A stretch of DNA of 64,000 nt from Embleya scabrispora. GTDB lineage: Bacteria; Actinomycetota; Actinomycetes; Streptomycetales; Streptomycetaceae. Shown in pieces: positions 18,180 through 27,020 of this stretch (position 1 is its first letter; each line of letters starts with the position of its first letter). Both the position numbers and the translations under genes were made by a program. Location of the stretch: assembly GCF_002024165.1 (NCBI RefSeq), contig NZ_MWQN01000001.1:1860001-1924000 (forward strand), given 5' to 3'. The notes below the pieces were generated by a model. That model was not told the DNA's origin and did no database searches. It saw nothing but the letters and a program-made list of their open reading frames with translations.

Positions 18180-19460
18180 TCATCGGGTGGTCAGCGTGGC
18201 GTGCAGGGTCAGGGCGGCGCGGTCGGTCAGGGAGGCGACCTGGTCGATCACCACGCGCAGCCGGGCCGCGTCGGTGTCGGCCTCGATCCAGTCGTCGCGC
18301 AGGGACGCGTCCAGCCGCTCGGGGGCGCCGGCGGCGAGCAGTTCGACCAGTTCGGTCAGGACGGTGCGCTGGAGCTCGCGCAGTTGTTCGGCGCCCTCGC
18401 GGGCCATCACGTAGCGCGCGGTGACCGCCTTGAGCACGGCGCATTCGAGTCGGATCTCGCGCGGGACGATCAGGTCGGCGGCGTAGCGCAGGACCGGCGC
18501 GGTGCCGTACAGCTCCCGGGTGGCGTGCTCGGCGGCCAGGCAGAAGCGGCCGATCAGGCCGCTGGTGGCGTTCTTGAGCCGGGCCTGGGCGCGGCGCGAG
18601 CCGTCGTAGCCCGCCGGCCAGAAGTCGAGCGCGAGCAACCGGTCCAGCGCCTCGCCGAGTTCGTCGGCCACGCAGTCGGGGCGGTAGCGGCGCACGGTGA
18701 GGTCGAGCAGTTCGCGGCGCTCGCCCGCGTCGCGCAGGCGGACCAGGTCGAGGCGGTGCGACTGGACCGCGTCCTCCAGGTCGTGCACGGAGTAGGCGAC
18801 GTCGTCGGACCAGTCCATCACCTGGGCCTCCAGGCAGCGGCGGCCGGGGTCGGCGCCCTCGCGCACCCAGTCGAACACGGCCCGGTCCTCGTCGTACGCG
18901 CCGTAGGCGTGCTTGTCCTCGCGGCGGGGCCACGGGTATTTGAGCACCGCGTCGAGGCCGGCGCGGGTCAGGTTGAGGCCGACGCTGCGGCCGTCGGGGC
19001 CGAACGTCTTGGGCTCGAGCCGGGTGAGCAGGCGCAGGCTCTGCGCGTTGCCCTCGAAGCCGCCGCAACTCTTGGCCGCCTCGTCGAGGGCGCGTTCGCC
19101 GTTGTGCCCGAACGGCGGGTGGCCCAGGTCGTGCGCCAGGCAGGCGGTCTCGACCAGGTCCGGGTCACAGCCGAGCGCCTGGCCCAGCTCACGGCCGATC
19201 TGGGCGCATTCGAGCGAGTGGGTGAGTCTGGTGCGCGGGCTGTCCTGGCCGGCCGGGGTGCTCTCGCCGGGGGTCACCACCTGGGTCTTGCCGGCGAGTC
19301 GGCGCAGCGCGGCCGAGTGCAGCACCCGGGCGCGGTCGCGCTGGAACGCGGTGCGCCCGCGTCGCTTGTTGGGCTCGGGGACCCAGCGGGCGAGGTCGTC
19401 GGGCCCGTATCGCCGGGGTAGGGATCGGGGTGTCGCCGCGTCTGCCGATGTGCTGTCCAC
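18180..19460 (-). CDS. dgt: deoxyguanosinetriphosphate triphosphohydrolase-like protein
   Basis: HD-domain enzyme that splits dNTPs (classically dGTP) to the nucleoside and tripolyphosphate, helping to balance nucleotide pools. The 426-residue product has the metal-binding HD motif: His81 in LTHSLE and His110-Asp111 in [14 protein letters not shown], and the later [13 protein letters not shown]. The GTG at 19460 lies next to two DnaA-box-like sequences. It heads a minus-strand group with dnaG and hrdA. Actinobacterial members are often annotated only as Dgt-like, because substrate range differs between subgroups. Confidence 0.93.
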   Translation of the reverse strand: MDSTSADAATPRSLPRRYGPDDLARWVPEPNKRRGRTAFQRDRARVLHSAALRRLAGKTQVVTPGESTPAGQDSPRTRLTHSLECAQIGRELGQALGCDPDLVETACLAHDLGHPPFGHNGERALDEAAKSCGGFEGNAQSLRLLTRLEPKTFGPDGRSVGLNLTRAGLDAVLKYPWPRREDKHAYGAYDEDRAVFDWVREGADPGRRCLEAQVMDWSDDVAYSVHDLEDAVQSHRLDLVRLRDAGERRELLDLTVRRYRPDCVADELGEALDRLLALDFWPAGYDGSRRAQARLKNATSGLIGRFCLAAEHATRELYGTAPVLRYAADLIVPREIRLECAVLKAVTARYVMAREGAEQLRELQRTVLTELVELLAAGAPERLDASLRDDWIEADTDAARLRVVIDQVASLTDRAALTLHATLTTR

Positions 19461-19469
19461 TTGTCCACA
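19451..19469. promoter_or_regulatory. DnaA-box-like pair at the dgt start
   Basis: TTGTCCACA (19461-19469) is identical to the strong DnaA box of high-GC actinomycetes, and CTGTCCAC (19453-19460) directly before it is a near copy. They cover the dgt start codon and its upstream edge, so DnaA could affect transcription of the dgt-dnaG group. Confidence 0.55.
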
Positions 19470-19526
19470 TTAAGGAATCGCTCCGACATTCGACGGAGGC
19501 CGGGCCGCGAACACCGCGCGAAGCCT

Positions 19527-20375
19527 TCACCGCGCGTCGGACAACTTGCCGCGCAGCTGGAGCACGGCCTTGGTGTGGATCTGGCAGGTGCGGCTCTCGG
19601 TCACCCCGAGCACCTGGCCGATCTGGGACAGGGTCAGTCCCTCGAAGTAGTAGAGCGTGACCACGGTCTTCTCCCGTTCCGGCAGCGCGTTGACCGCGCG
19701 GGCGAGCAGGTGGCGCATCTCGCGGCTCTCGGCCACCTCGACGGGGTCGTCGGCGGTGGTGTCCTCCAGCGTGTCGACCAGGCTGAGCCGGTCGCCGCCG
19801 TCCTGGCCGGTGTGCAGGAGTTCGTCGAGGGCCATCACGTTGATCAGCGAGAGCTGGCTGAAGATCGCGTGCAGGTCCTCGAGCGCGATGCCCATCTCGC
19901 GGGCCACCTCGACCTCCGAGGGGGTGCGGTTGAGCTTGGCTTCCAGCCCTGTGTACGCCAGTTCGACCGCGCGGGCCTTCTGTCGGACGGATCGGGGGAT
20001 CCAGTCCAGCGCGCGCAGTTCGTCGATGATCGCGCCACGGATACGACTGATCGCATAGGTTTCGAATTTGATCGCGCGATCAAGATCGAACTTCTCGATC
20101 GCGTCGATCAGGCCGAACATCCCGTACGAGACGAAATCGGCCTGGTCCACATTGGCCGGAAGGCCGACGCCGACCCGCCCGGCGACGTACTTCACGAGCG
20201 GCGAGTAATTCAGGATGAGGCGTTCCCGCAGGGTGGGGTCCCCCGAGCGCTTGAAGTCGCTCCAAAGGTTCTCCAGCGCGCGGTTGGAGGCGCCACCGTC
20301 CTCGACGGTGACGGCCGGTCCGTTCTCGGACGCGGCCGCGGTGGCGCTCTTACGCCCTGGGGTTTGCTTGGGCAT
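19527..20375 (-). CDS. whiG: sporulation sigma factor WhiG
   Basis: Sigma-70 group 3 (FliA-type) factor of 282 residues, needed in streptomycetes to commit aerial hyphae to sporulation. Region 2 is [30 protein letters not shown]-like, region 3 follows, and region 4 contains [27 protein letters not shown]. The usual residue after TESR is V-S; here it is T-C, a small oddity in the recognition helix. The ATG at 20375 lies inside the coding end of a xerC remnant. The frame is open for another 233 codons up to a GTG at 21074 with a good ribosome-binding site, but that extension is low-complexity and unlike WhiG. Confidence 0.93.
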   Translation of the reverse strand: MPKQTPGRKSATAAASENGPAVTVEDGGASNRALENLWSDFKRSGDPTLRERLILNYSPLVKYVAGRVGVGLPANVDQADFVSYGMFGLIDAIEKFDLDRAIKFETYAISRIRGAIIDELRALDWIPRSVRQKARAVELAYTGLEAKLNRTPSEVEVAREMGIALEDLHAIFSQLSLINVMALDELLHTGQDGGDRLSLVDTLEDTTADDPVEVAESREMRHLLARAVNALPEREKTVVTLYYFEGLTLSQIGQVLGVTESRTCQIHTKAVLQLRGKLSDAR

Positions 20376-20448
20376 ACGTGGCCTTGTGTCGTTCCACGGA
20401 AACGTGCGTGTAGATCTGCGTCCTCGCGAGCGTAGCGTGACCTGACGA
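20350..20448 (-). pseudogene. xerC: C-terminal remnant of tyrosine recombinase XerC
   Basis: The last 32 codons before the stop at 20350 encode [20 protein letters not shown], followed by [11 protein letters not shown], which is the catalytic C-terminus (second active-site His and the nucleophilic Tyr in QIYTHVS) of actinobacterial XerC. No other part of XerC can be found in any frame back to dprA. In Streptomyces, xerC stands between dprA and whiG and its end runs close to or into whiG, so this is an in-place deletion remnant. It was probably retained because it overlaps the whiG start region by 26 bp. Confidence 0.85.
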
Positions 20449-21138
20449 CTCCTGAGCGCTACAACGACGGGGCTCGGCCCCGGTCGCCCGAATTCCGGCA
20501 TCCCACCCGAAGCCGCCCGGTGCGCGTCGAACCACCTCGGACCGATGCGAAGGGGTCGCCCGAAGCCGCCGTTTCGGACCCGCCGGTGCGCGCGGCGACA
20601 TCCCCGCGGCGGGCCGGCGGGCCCGGCCGCCGCCTCCCGCGGCCGCGTGTCGCGCGCCCGTGCGGCCACGCCGAAGCGACGGCCGGCGGCGGGGCCGTGG
20701 GTGGGCCCCGCGGGATGGCCGGGGGTGGGCGCAGGCGTCGGTGCGGGGATCAGGTCGGTGTTCCGGGCTCGTATGCCTGCTTCGGCGAGGAACCGGGCGG
20801 TGGTGGGGCTGTCGGTGCGGCGCGGGGCGTCGTCCGTGCCCGAGCCGGCCTCGGGCGCGGCGGCGGGGGCGGGTGTGAGCCTTCGCCCGCTGCGGGATCC
20901 GTCGGTGCGGCGAGTGGCGGGGGTGGGTCGCGCCGGGGGTTCCTTCGTGGGCCGCGTCGGAGTGTCGTGGGCGGGTCCTGCGGGGCGGTGGCGGGTCGCC
21001 GTCGGGGCGACTGCGGTCGCCGGTGGGGTGATCCTGTCCGGGGCGGCGTTCTCGGGCGCGCGCTCGTCGGTCACGGGTGTGGCACACCTCCTCGGTCGGG
21101 CCTCCTCCCCTCACGGTGATGATCACTGCGGCCCCAGG
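20449..21138. other. gap left by the lost xerC body; no clear gene
   Basis: About 690 bases between dprA and the xerC remnant. On the minus strand a GTG at 21074, preceded by GAGGAGG about ten bases upstream, opens a frame that reads through into whiG. Its first ~230 codons are rich in Pro, Ala, Thr and Arg and match nothing I recognise. It may be decayed xerC replaced by GC-biased drift, or a disordered WhiG extension. Confidence 0.55.
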
Positions 21139-22290
21139 TCAAGCACCGCCACGGCGACGCCACCCCTTCGAGGTGCGATCGACGAGTTCGCGGGCGGCCA
21201 GCACGTCGAGTCGGCGTCGCGTGGCGGCCGGCGCCGATCCCGCCTCGTGCGCGATCGCGGCCGTGGACAGCGCGCCGCGCCACGGCACCACGTCCAGGAT
21301 TCGGCGGATCTCGGGCGGCAGATCGTCCCCCGGGCGACTCGGACCGGCCAGGACCGGCGCGAGGTCGTCGCCGATCACCCCGACCTGCTCGATCACCTCG
21401 GCCGCCCGGGTCACCAGGACCGACCCCGGCTCGCGCAACAGCATGTGTACGCCCGCCGAACTCGGCGAGCCGATCGGACCCGGCACGCCCATCACCTGAC
21501 GGCCGAGCAGCGCGGCCCGGCGAGCACTGACGAGCGCACCGCTGCGCAGCGCCGCCTCGACCACCACGGTGCCCCGGGTCAGTGCCGCGATGACCCGGTT
21601 GCGCTCGATGAAGCGGTAGCGGGTCGGATGTGCGCCCGGGGGCAATTCGGTGACCAGCACGCCCTCCTCGGCGATCCGGGCCAACAACCGCTCGTGCCCG
21701 CGCGGATAGTTCACGTCGATGCCGCACGCCAGCACGGCGACGGTGGGCCCGCGCACGGCGAGCGCCCCCCGGTGCGCGGCCCCGTCCACCCCGTACGCGC
21801 CACCGGAGACGACCGTCCAGCCCGCCTCGGCCAGCTCGGCCGCGAGCGTCCCCGCGACGTGCGCGCCGTACTCGGTGCACGCCCGAGCGCCCACCACCGC
21901 CACCGACCGCAGCGCGGCGAGCCGCAGCGGGGTCGCGCCGCGCGTCCACAGGCCCAGCGGCCGGGCGTCCCCGAGGTCGTCGAGCTGGGTGGGCCACCCC
22001 GGATCACCGGGAACCAGGAAGCTCCCACCCACCTCGGCAAGCCGAGCCAAGTCCTCGTCGGGCTCACGCGCCCCGAGCCGAACCCGATACCCCGCCGGAT
22101 CCCGCCGAGCCAACTCCCCCGGCAACGGCCCATGCCCCCGCAGATCCCGCAACAGCCGAGCCGCCCCATACACCCGCACGGCCCGCCCGAATACCGCATC
22201 CCCGGGCTCCACCAACCGACTCAACACCGCCCGAGCCCCCCGCTCCCCCTCCACATCCCGCCCGGGAAAGTCCCCATCCCCCCAAGGCAT
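21139..22290 (-). CDS. dprA: DNA processing protein DprA (Smf)
   Basis: Rossmann-fold protein that loads RecA onto incoming single-stranded DNA during transformation; it is also widespread in bacteria not known to be competent. The 383-residue product shows the central Rossmann core VAVVGARACTEYGA, VVSGGAYGVDGAAHRGAL, VAVLACGIDVNYPRGHERL, and a C-terminal winged-helix (LSTAAIAHEAGSAPAATRRRLDVLAARELV). I take the ATG at 22290 (MPWGDGD); in-frame GTGs occur further upstream. It lies downstream of a long repeat array, which separates it from yifB, although in Streptomyces the two are neighbours. Confidence 0.92.
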   Translation of the reverse strand: MPWGDGDFPGRDVEGERGARAVLSRLVEPGDAVFGRAVRVYGAARLLRDLRGHGPLPGELARRDPAGYRVRLGAREPDEDLARLAEVGGSFLVPGDPGWPTQLDDLGDARPLGLWTRGATPLRLAALRSVAVVGARACTEYGAHVAGTLAAELAEAGWTVVSGGAYGVDGAAHRGALAVRGPTVAVLACGIDVNYPRGHERLLARIAEEGVLVTELPPGAHPTRYRFIERNRVIAALTRGTVVVEAALRSGALVSARRAALLGRQVMGVPGPIGSPSSAGVHMLLREPGSVLVTRAAEVIEQVGVIGDDLAPVLAGPSRPGDDLPPEIRRILDVVPWRGALSTAAIAHEAGSAPAATRRRLDVLAARELVDRTSKGWRRRGGA

Positions 22291-22647
22291 CGACTCCACC
22301 CCACCCACCCCCACCTTCCATCGCCCCGACGACCCCCGCCGGGCGCCCCGACAAGCCCCGATGCCGACCACACGCGGTCACGGAACAGCGCACTCACCGC
22401 CCGACCGCACTCGACACCAACCGGTCCGGCGCCCCAACCGCGCACGACCCGGTCCGAACCGGTCGTCACGGGCGAGCCCGCTCACGCGCTCGACCCACTC
22501 CGACCGCCACGCGGCCACCCGAAAAGCAATCCGACCGCATCCCACGACGGGCCGATTCGCGGTCGCGACGCCTTGGACGAGCACAGCCGCCCCCGGCAGC
22601 GTGCAGTGACGAACCGGCACAGGCGCCGCCCCCCGGACCACCCCCAT

Positions 22648-23745
22648 CGCAACTCCCACCCGCCCCACGCACCCGCGCCCACGGCAACGAACGCGGACAG
22701 CCACGAGACCGCGCGCGGACGCCCTGGCACCGGCAGGTCGACGTCAGCGCCCGGGACATCCAGCCACGGGGCGGTACAAGCGCCGGCCCTCCTGCCCCAC
22801 ACCAAAGCTGGCGCAACTCCCATCCACCCCGCTTCATCCGCCCTCGCACACCCGCCCGCCCCCACCCCCACGCCGAGACCGCGAGCGGCCGGGCGAGCCA
22901 GGGACGCGAGCCCCTTCGTAAACCGGAGGCGAATGGGACCACAGCGGGCGACGGCGTCCGCAGTGCCGAGTACGTGGGTGACGAAGCAGCGCCGGCGTCG
23001 ACCCGCCCACCCCGAACCACCCCCATCGCAACTCCCACCCACCCCGCTGCGGCCACCCGCGCACCCCGCCGCCCCCGCGCGAGCCGCGTGCGGGCGGGGC
23101 CAGGGCGCGCGACGGCGTCCGCCGTGCCGGGTGTGCGTGGGCAACTGCGCAGCGCGGGCCTTGACCACCCACCCAAAACCCCCGCAACTCCCATCCACCC
23201 CACCCCGTCCGCCCCCGACCGTCCGCCCGCTGCACCCCACCCACCGCGCAAGAAACCGCGAGCGACCGGCCAGGCGGTGGGCGCCGTCCGTCCGGGGGGC
23301 CGCAGGCGGGTGGGCCCATGGCGGGCGGTAGCGGTGCGGGGGCGGCAGCACGGGCGTTGAGCCGCCCGACCCCGATCTGTCCCGGCCGCAACTCCCACCC
23401 ACCCCGCTGCGGCCGCCCCGACTGTCCGCCCCCGGGCAACCCCCACCGCCCCCACCTGTCGCGCGCCGGGCCGCACATTGCCGGGTGAGCGGGGCGACGT
23501 CCGGCGCTGCCGAACGCATGTGGTGGTGGGATGGGGGCGGGCAGTGGTGCGTTCGACCCGGAAGGCACGTCGCAACTCCCACCCCCGCCGGCTCGCCCCC
23601 GGCCTTCCACTCCCCGCACGGCCACCGTCCCCCACCCGCCGCCCGCCCGGCCGCGAGCGGCCGGGCCGAGCGCGGAGGGCAGGCGCGACGGTCCGGGCGG
23701 TGCGGGGCGGTGTTTCGAGTGGTGGGCCCGTATGTGGTGTCAGGC
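22648..23745. repeat. six-copy array of a 156-215-bp repeat with a conserved core
   Basis: The core CGCAACTCCCAYCCACCCC (variants in copies 1 and 6) recurs at 22648, 22812, 23027, 23183, 23387 and 23571. Each copy is followed by a C-rich stretch and then a G-rich stretch that can pair with it; copies 2 and 3 also share GCGACGGCGTCCGC and the copies GTGGGCGC- or GTGCGTGGG-type ends. The minus strand is rich in runs of three to five Gs (GGGGTGGGTGGGAGTTGCG), suggesting G-quadruplex potential. It fills the 1.46-kb gap between dprA and yifB. Long frames cross it, but they encode only Arg/Gly/Ala-rich translations of the repeat. The stretch 22291-22647 before it looks similar in composition but has no clear core copy. 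Confidence 0.85.
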
Positions 23746-23751
23746 GGTCCC

Positions 23752-25359
23752 TCATCTCTCGAACCCGTCGTCGTCCGCCGTGTCGCCCCGGACCACTCCC
23801 GTGCGGAGTTCGAGGGCTGTGTCCACGTCGGAACGGGTGGGGCGGGGGTGGGCGTGCAGGTCGGCCAGGGTCCAGGCGACGCGGAGGACCCGGTCGAGGC
23901 CTCGGGCGGTCAGGAAGCCGCGCTCCATGTCGCGCGCCGCCCGGTCGAGGGCGTCGGCGTCGACCGTCCACCGGGTGCGCAGCTCGCGCCCCGGCACCTC
24001 CGCGTTGACCGTCCACCCCGTGTCGGCCAGCCTCCGCGCGGCCCGCTCCCGGGCCGCGAGCACCCGTGCGGCCACCACCTCCGACCGCTCCCCCGCCCCC
24101 TCCGGGGCGAACAGCTCGGCGCGGGAGACCGTATCCACGGTGACCCGCACATCGATCCGATCCATCAGCGGCCCGGACAGCCGGGCCAGGTACTTGTGCC
24201 GCATCAACGACGAGCACGTGCAGTCCACACCCCGTCCGGAGAACCGCCCGCACGGGCAGGGGTTGGCCGCCATCACGAGCAGGAACCGGGCCGGGAAGCA
24301 CAACATCCCCCCGCTGCGCGCCACGGTCACCGTGCCGGACTCCAGCGGCTGGCGCAGCGCGTCCAGCACCCGCCCGCTGAACTCCGGGCTCTCGTCCAGG
24401 AACAACACGCCCCGGTGGGCCAGCGACACCGCGCCCGGGCGTGGGAGGCCGTTGCCGCCGCCGACGATCGCGGGCATCGTCGCGCTGTGGTGCGGCGCGC
24501 AGAACGGCGGCGTGGTCATCAGCGGCAGGTCGGGGCGCAGCGTGCCCGCGATCGAGTGCACGGCGCTGACTTCGAGCGAGGCCGGTCCGTCCAGTGCCGG
24601 CAGGATCCCGGGCAGCCGCTCGGCGAGCATGGTCTTGCCCGCCCCCGGGCTGCCGAGCAGGAACAGGTGGTGCCCGCCCGCGGCGCACACCTCGAGCGCC
24701 CGGCGGGCCCGGCCCTGACCGGCCACGTCGGCCAGGTCGGCCGGCGCCGACCCGGCCGCCGGGCCCGCCGTCAAGGTGCCGACCACGGCCAACGGGTCGG
24801 GGCCCAAACCGATGTCGCGCACCGCCTCCGGCTCGGCCGGCGCCGGCTCCCCGCGCAGCCTCGCCAGCAGGTGCCGCAGCGAGGTCACCCCCCACACGGC
24901 GACCCCCGGCACCAACTCCGCCTCGCCGGCCGCCACGGAGGGCACCACCACCCGGGCGCACCCGGCCGCCGCGGCGGCCATCACCGCCGGCAACACCCCG
25001 CGCACCGGCCGCAGCCGCCCGTCCAGACCCAGTTCGCCGACCATCACCAGGTCCTCGATGGCGCGCGGATCCAGCACGCCCGACGCCGCCAGCACCGCGG
25101 CCGCGATCGGCAGATCGAAGCCCGATCCGGTCTTGGGCACCGTCGCCGGCGACAACCCCACCGTCAACCTGCGCTGCGGCCACTCCTCGCCGCTGTTGAC
25201 CACCGCCGCCCGGACCCGCTCCTTGGACTCCACCAGGGTCCGGTCCGGCAGGCCCACGAGGGTGAACGTGGTCACCCCCGGCTCCAGGTCGGCCTGTACC
25301 TCGACCACGACGCCGTCCACCCCGACCAGGGTGACCGACCGGGTGCGCGCGAAGCCCAT
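23752..25359 (-). CDS. comM: YifB/ComM-family Mg-chelatase-like AAA+ ATPase
   Basis: AAA+ helicase-like protein of 535 residues; ComM homologues drive branch migration during recombination. The N-terminal Lon-like subdomain starts GFARTRSVTLVGVDGVVVEV, followed by GLSPATVPKTGSGFDLPIA. The Walker A LLGSPGAGKTML and Walker B GVLFLDESPEF belong to the AAA+ core, and a cysteine set C-P-C-G...C-x-C-S (NPCPCGRFSGRGVDCTCSS) follows. The ATG at 25359 is preceded by GGGGAG and lies 2 bp after the yraN stop. yraN, yifB and dprA form a conserved recombination-related group, here split by the repeat array. Confidence 0.92.
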   Translation of the reverse strand: MGFARTRSVTLVGVDGVVVEVQADLEPGVTTFTLVGLPDRTLVESKERVRAAVVNSGEEWPQRRLTVGLSPATVPKTGSGFDLPIAAAVLAASGVLDPRAIEDLVMVGELGLDGRLRPVRGVLPAVMAAAAAGCARVVVPSVAAGEAELVPGVAVWGVTSLRHLLARLRGEPAPAEPEAVRDIGLGPDPLAVVGTLTAGPAAGSAPADLADVAGQGRARRALEVCAAGGHHLFLLGSPGAGKTMLAERLPGILPALDGPASLEVSAVHSIAGTLRPDLPLMTTPPFCAPHHSATMPAIVGGGNGLPRPGAVSLAHRGVLFLDESPEFSGRVLDALRQPLESGTVTVARSGGMLCFPARFLLVMAANPCPCGRFSGRGVDCTCSSLMRHKYLARLSGPLMDRIDVRVTVDTVSRAELFAPEGAGERSEVVAARVLAARERAARRLADTGWTVNAEVPGRELRTRWTVDADALDRAARDMERGFLTARGLDRVLRVAWTLADLHAHPRPTRSDVDTALELRTGVVRGDTADDDGFER

Positions 25360-25361
25360 GC

Positions 25362-25775
25362 TCAGCACGCTCCCCGGACGTGCTCGACCCCGGCCGCCCC
25401 ACGCACCGCCGCGACCACCGCGACCAGGTCGATCCGCACCTCGCGCCCCGGCGGCCCGGCAAGCGGGTTCGCCGCCCGCCAGCGCTCGGCCAGCACCCGC
25501 AGCCGGGCGGCCTTGACCGGGCCGATCGCCTCCAGCGGGTGCTCGAACCCGCCCGCGCGCCGGGTCTTGACCTCGCACACCACCAGGACCGGCCCGTCGC
25601 GCGCGACGATGTCGATCTCGCCGTCCCGACAGCGCCAATTGCGCGCCAGGACGGCCATCCCCGCCTCGGTCAGGTAGCGCGCGGCGACCCGTTCGCCGTA
25701 GCGCCCCACCGCGCCGTTCCGGGACCGCCCGGCCGGGCCGCCCCGGCCCTCCCTGCCACCCGCATCGGTTCGCAC
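25362..25775 (-). CDS. YraN family endonuclease-like protein (UPF0102)
   Basis: A 137-residue protein with a restriction-endonuclease-like fold of the UPF0102 family: [47 protein letters not shown], with the metal-binding pattern E...D-G-E-I-D...E-V-K. The biochemical role is not established. The GTG at 25775 has CCGGAGG about eight bases upstream; a GTG three codons earlier overlaps that site. It is immediately upstream of yifB. Confidence 0.88.
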   Translation of the reverse strand: MRTDAGGREGRGGPAGRSRNGAVGRYGERVAARYLTEAGMAVLARNWRCRDGEIDIVARDGPVLVVCEVKTRRAGGFEHPLEAIGPVKAARLRVLAERWRAANPLAGPPGREVRIDLVAVVAAVRGAAGVEHVRGAC

Positions 25776-25840
25776 AACGACCACCTCCGGGCTCGACGCT
25801 GCCGGAGCCGGAGGTGGTCGTGTGTCGACCCACCGTGACC

Positions 25841-25849
25841 TGTGGACAA
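25841..25849 (-). promoter_or_regulatory. DnaA-box match
   Basis: TGTGGACAA, the reverse complement of TTGTCCACA, in the 110-bp gap between yraN and the DUF2469 gene. A single box, so its function is uncertain. Confidence 0.4.
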
Positions 25850-25893
25850 ACCGGTCGTTGTGGATGCCGCCCTTGCGGGCGCGCGGGATTCGC

Positions 25894-26220
25894 TCAGCCG
25901 CCGAACCCTTCGTTGCCCGCGGGCATCTCGAATTCGCTCTTCGTCAGTTCCTCGACGTTGACGTCCTTGAACGTAAGAACACGGACATTCTTCACGAATC
26001 GCGCAGGTCGATACATGTCCCACACCCACGCGTCCGCCATGGACAACTCGAAGAAGACCTCCCCGTCGGCCGACCTCACGTGCAGCTCGTACTGGTTGGT
26101 GAGGTAGAAGCGCCTTTCCGTCTCGATGACGTACTTGAAGAGACCCACGACGTCGCGGTACTCGCGGTAGAGCTGCAGCTCCATCTCGGTCTCGTACTTT
26201 TCGAGATCTTCCGCACTCAT
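25894..26220 (-). CDS. DUF2469 family protein
   Basis: A 108-residue protein of a conserved actinobacterial family of unknown function: [42 protein letters not shown], and [17 protein letters not shown]. It is always found near yraN and the signal peptidase/rplS group, as here. The ATG at 26220 is the family start; upstream in-frame codons are not homologous. No catalytic motif is evident. Confidence 0.92.
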   Translation of the reverse strand: MSAEDLEKYETEMELQLYREYRDVVGLFKYVIETERRFYLTNQYELHVRSADGEVFFELSMADAWVWDMYRPARFVKNVRVLTFKDVNVEELTKSEFEMPAGNEGFGG

Positions 26221-26365
26221 GCGCGCCCCTCGCTCCTGCGCTTCGCTGACGCCTCCCATTGTGTACCGGCGACCCTCGCGCCCACCGGCGCACCATGGCA
26301 CAACCGTCCGGGACACCCCCGGCGGCCCGGATCGACCGGCCGTCCACCCGCCGGCGCCGCGACGC

Positions 26366-26935
26366 TCAGCCGTTCCACCACTCGAACGGCTCGTCGATCA
26401 GCTCGCCGGCGAGGAACCTCGGCAGCAGCTCGGGCAGCCGGCCCGGGTAGAACCGCGCCGGCGCCGCCCGGATCTCGTCCACCGGCCACCACACCGCCTC
26501 CTGGTACTCGGCCAGCTCGTCCGCGGTCCACAACGAACGGTCCTCGCAGACCGCGGGCGCCCGCTCGGCGACCCGGACCAGGACCACGAACTCGTGTTGC
26601 ACCCGCCGATGCCCCGGCCGCACCCAGGTCACACTCCGCCGCCAGGTCGCCGGCCCCACCTCGGCCGGCTCGATCCGCAGGCCGGTCTCCTCCCGGATCT
26701 CCCGAACGGCCGCGTCCACATAGGTCTCCCCGGGGTCCAGGCCGCCCCCCGGCAGGTCGTACCAGTCGGACGGATCGGATTCGGGGACCCGGGTGCGAAA
26801 CAGCAGCACCCGGTCGTCGGGATCGAGCAGCACCACGCGCACCGCGCGCCGCTCCAGGTCGGGCGCCAGATCGGCGGGATAGTCCGGCACCGGCTCCGGT
26901 ACGTCTCCGGGCCATGACACGGGTTGAGTCGTCAT
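26366..26935 (-). CDS. NUDIX hydrolase
   Basis: Hydrolase of nucleoside diphosphate-linked compounds, 189 residues. The Nudix box is complete: Gly64-x5-Glu70-x7-Arg78-Glu79-Ile80-x-Glu82-Glu83-x-Gly85-Leu86. The C-terminal part has ELAEYQEAVWWPVDEIR, as in Streptomyces homologues at this site. The exact substrate is unknown; cleaning of oxidised nucleotides or cofactors is typical. It lies 85 bp downstream of the signal peptidase group on the same strand. Confidence 0.92.
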   Translation of the reverse strand: MTTQPVSWPGDVPEPVPDYPADLAPDLERRAVRVVLLDPDDRVLLFRTRVPESDPSDWYDLPGGGLDPGETYVDAAVREIREETGLRIEPAEVGPATWRRSVTWVRPGHRRVQHEFVVLVRVAERAPAVCEDRSLWTADELAEYQEAVWWPVDEIRAAPARFYPGRLPELLPRFLAGELIDEPFEWWNG

Positions 26936-27020
26936 CCCCGGATTGTGCCCCGAGCCGCGAACGGCCGGGTCGCGCGGGAGGGGATTCCCGAGCGCCCGGC
27001 CGGATGCGAGAGGTCGGCCG

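Noticed and set aside
20545-23331. A ~930-codon plus-strand frame opposite dprA and across the repeats
   Set aside because: Antisense to DprA and translated repeat; no recognisable domain.
22648-23745. Possible CRISPR array
   Set aside because: Repeats are about 20 bp but spaced 156-215 bp apart at irregular intervals, spacers share sequence with each other, and no cas genes are near.
22466-25462. A ~1000-codon minus-strand frame covering the repeat array and yifB
   Set aside because: It is in the wrong frame for YifB, is Arg/Gly-rich and repetitive, and has no conserved segment. GC-rich shadow frame.
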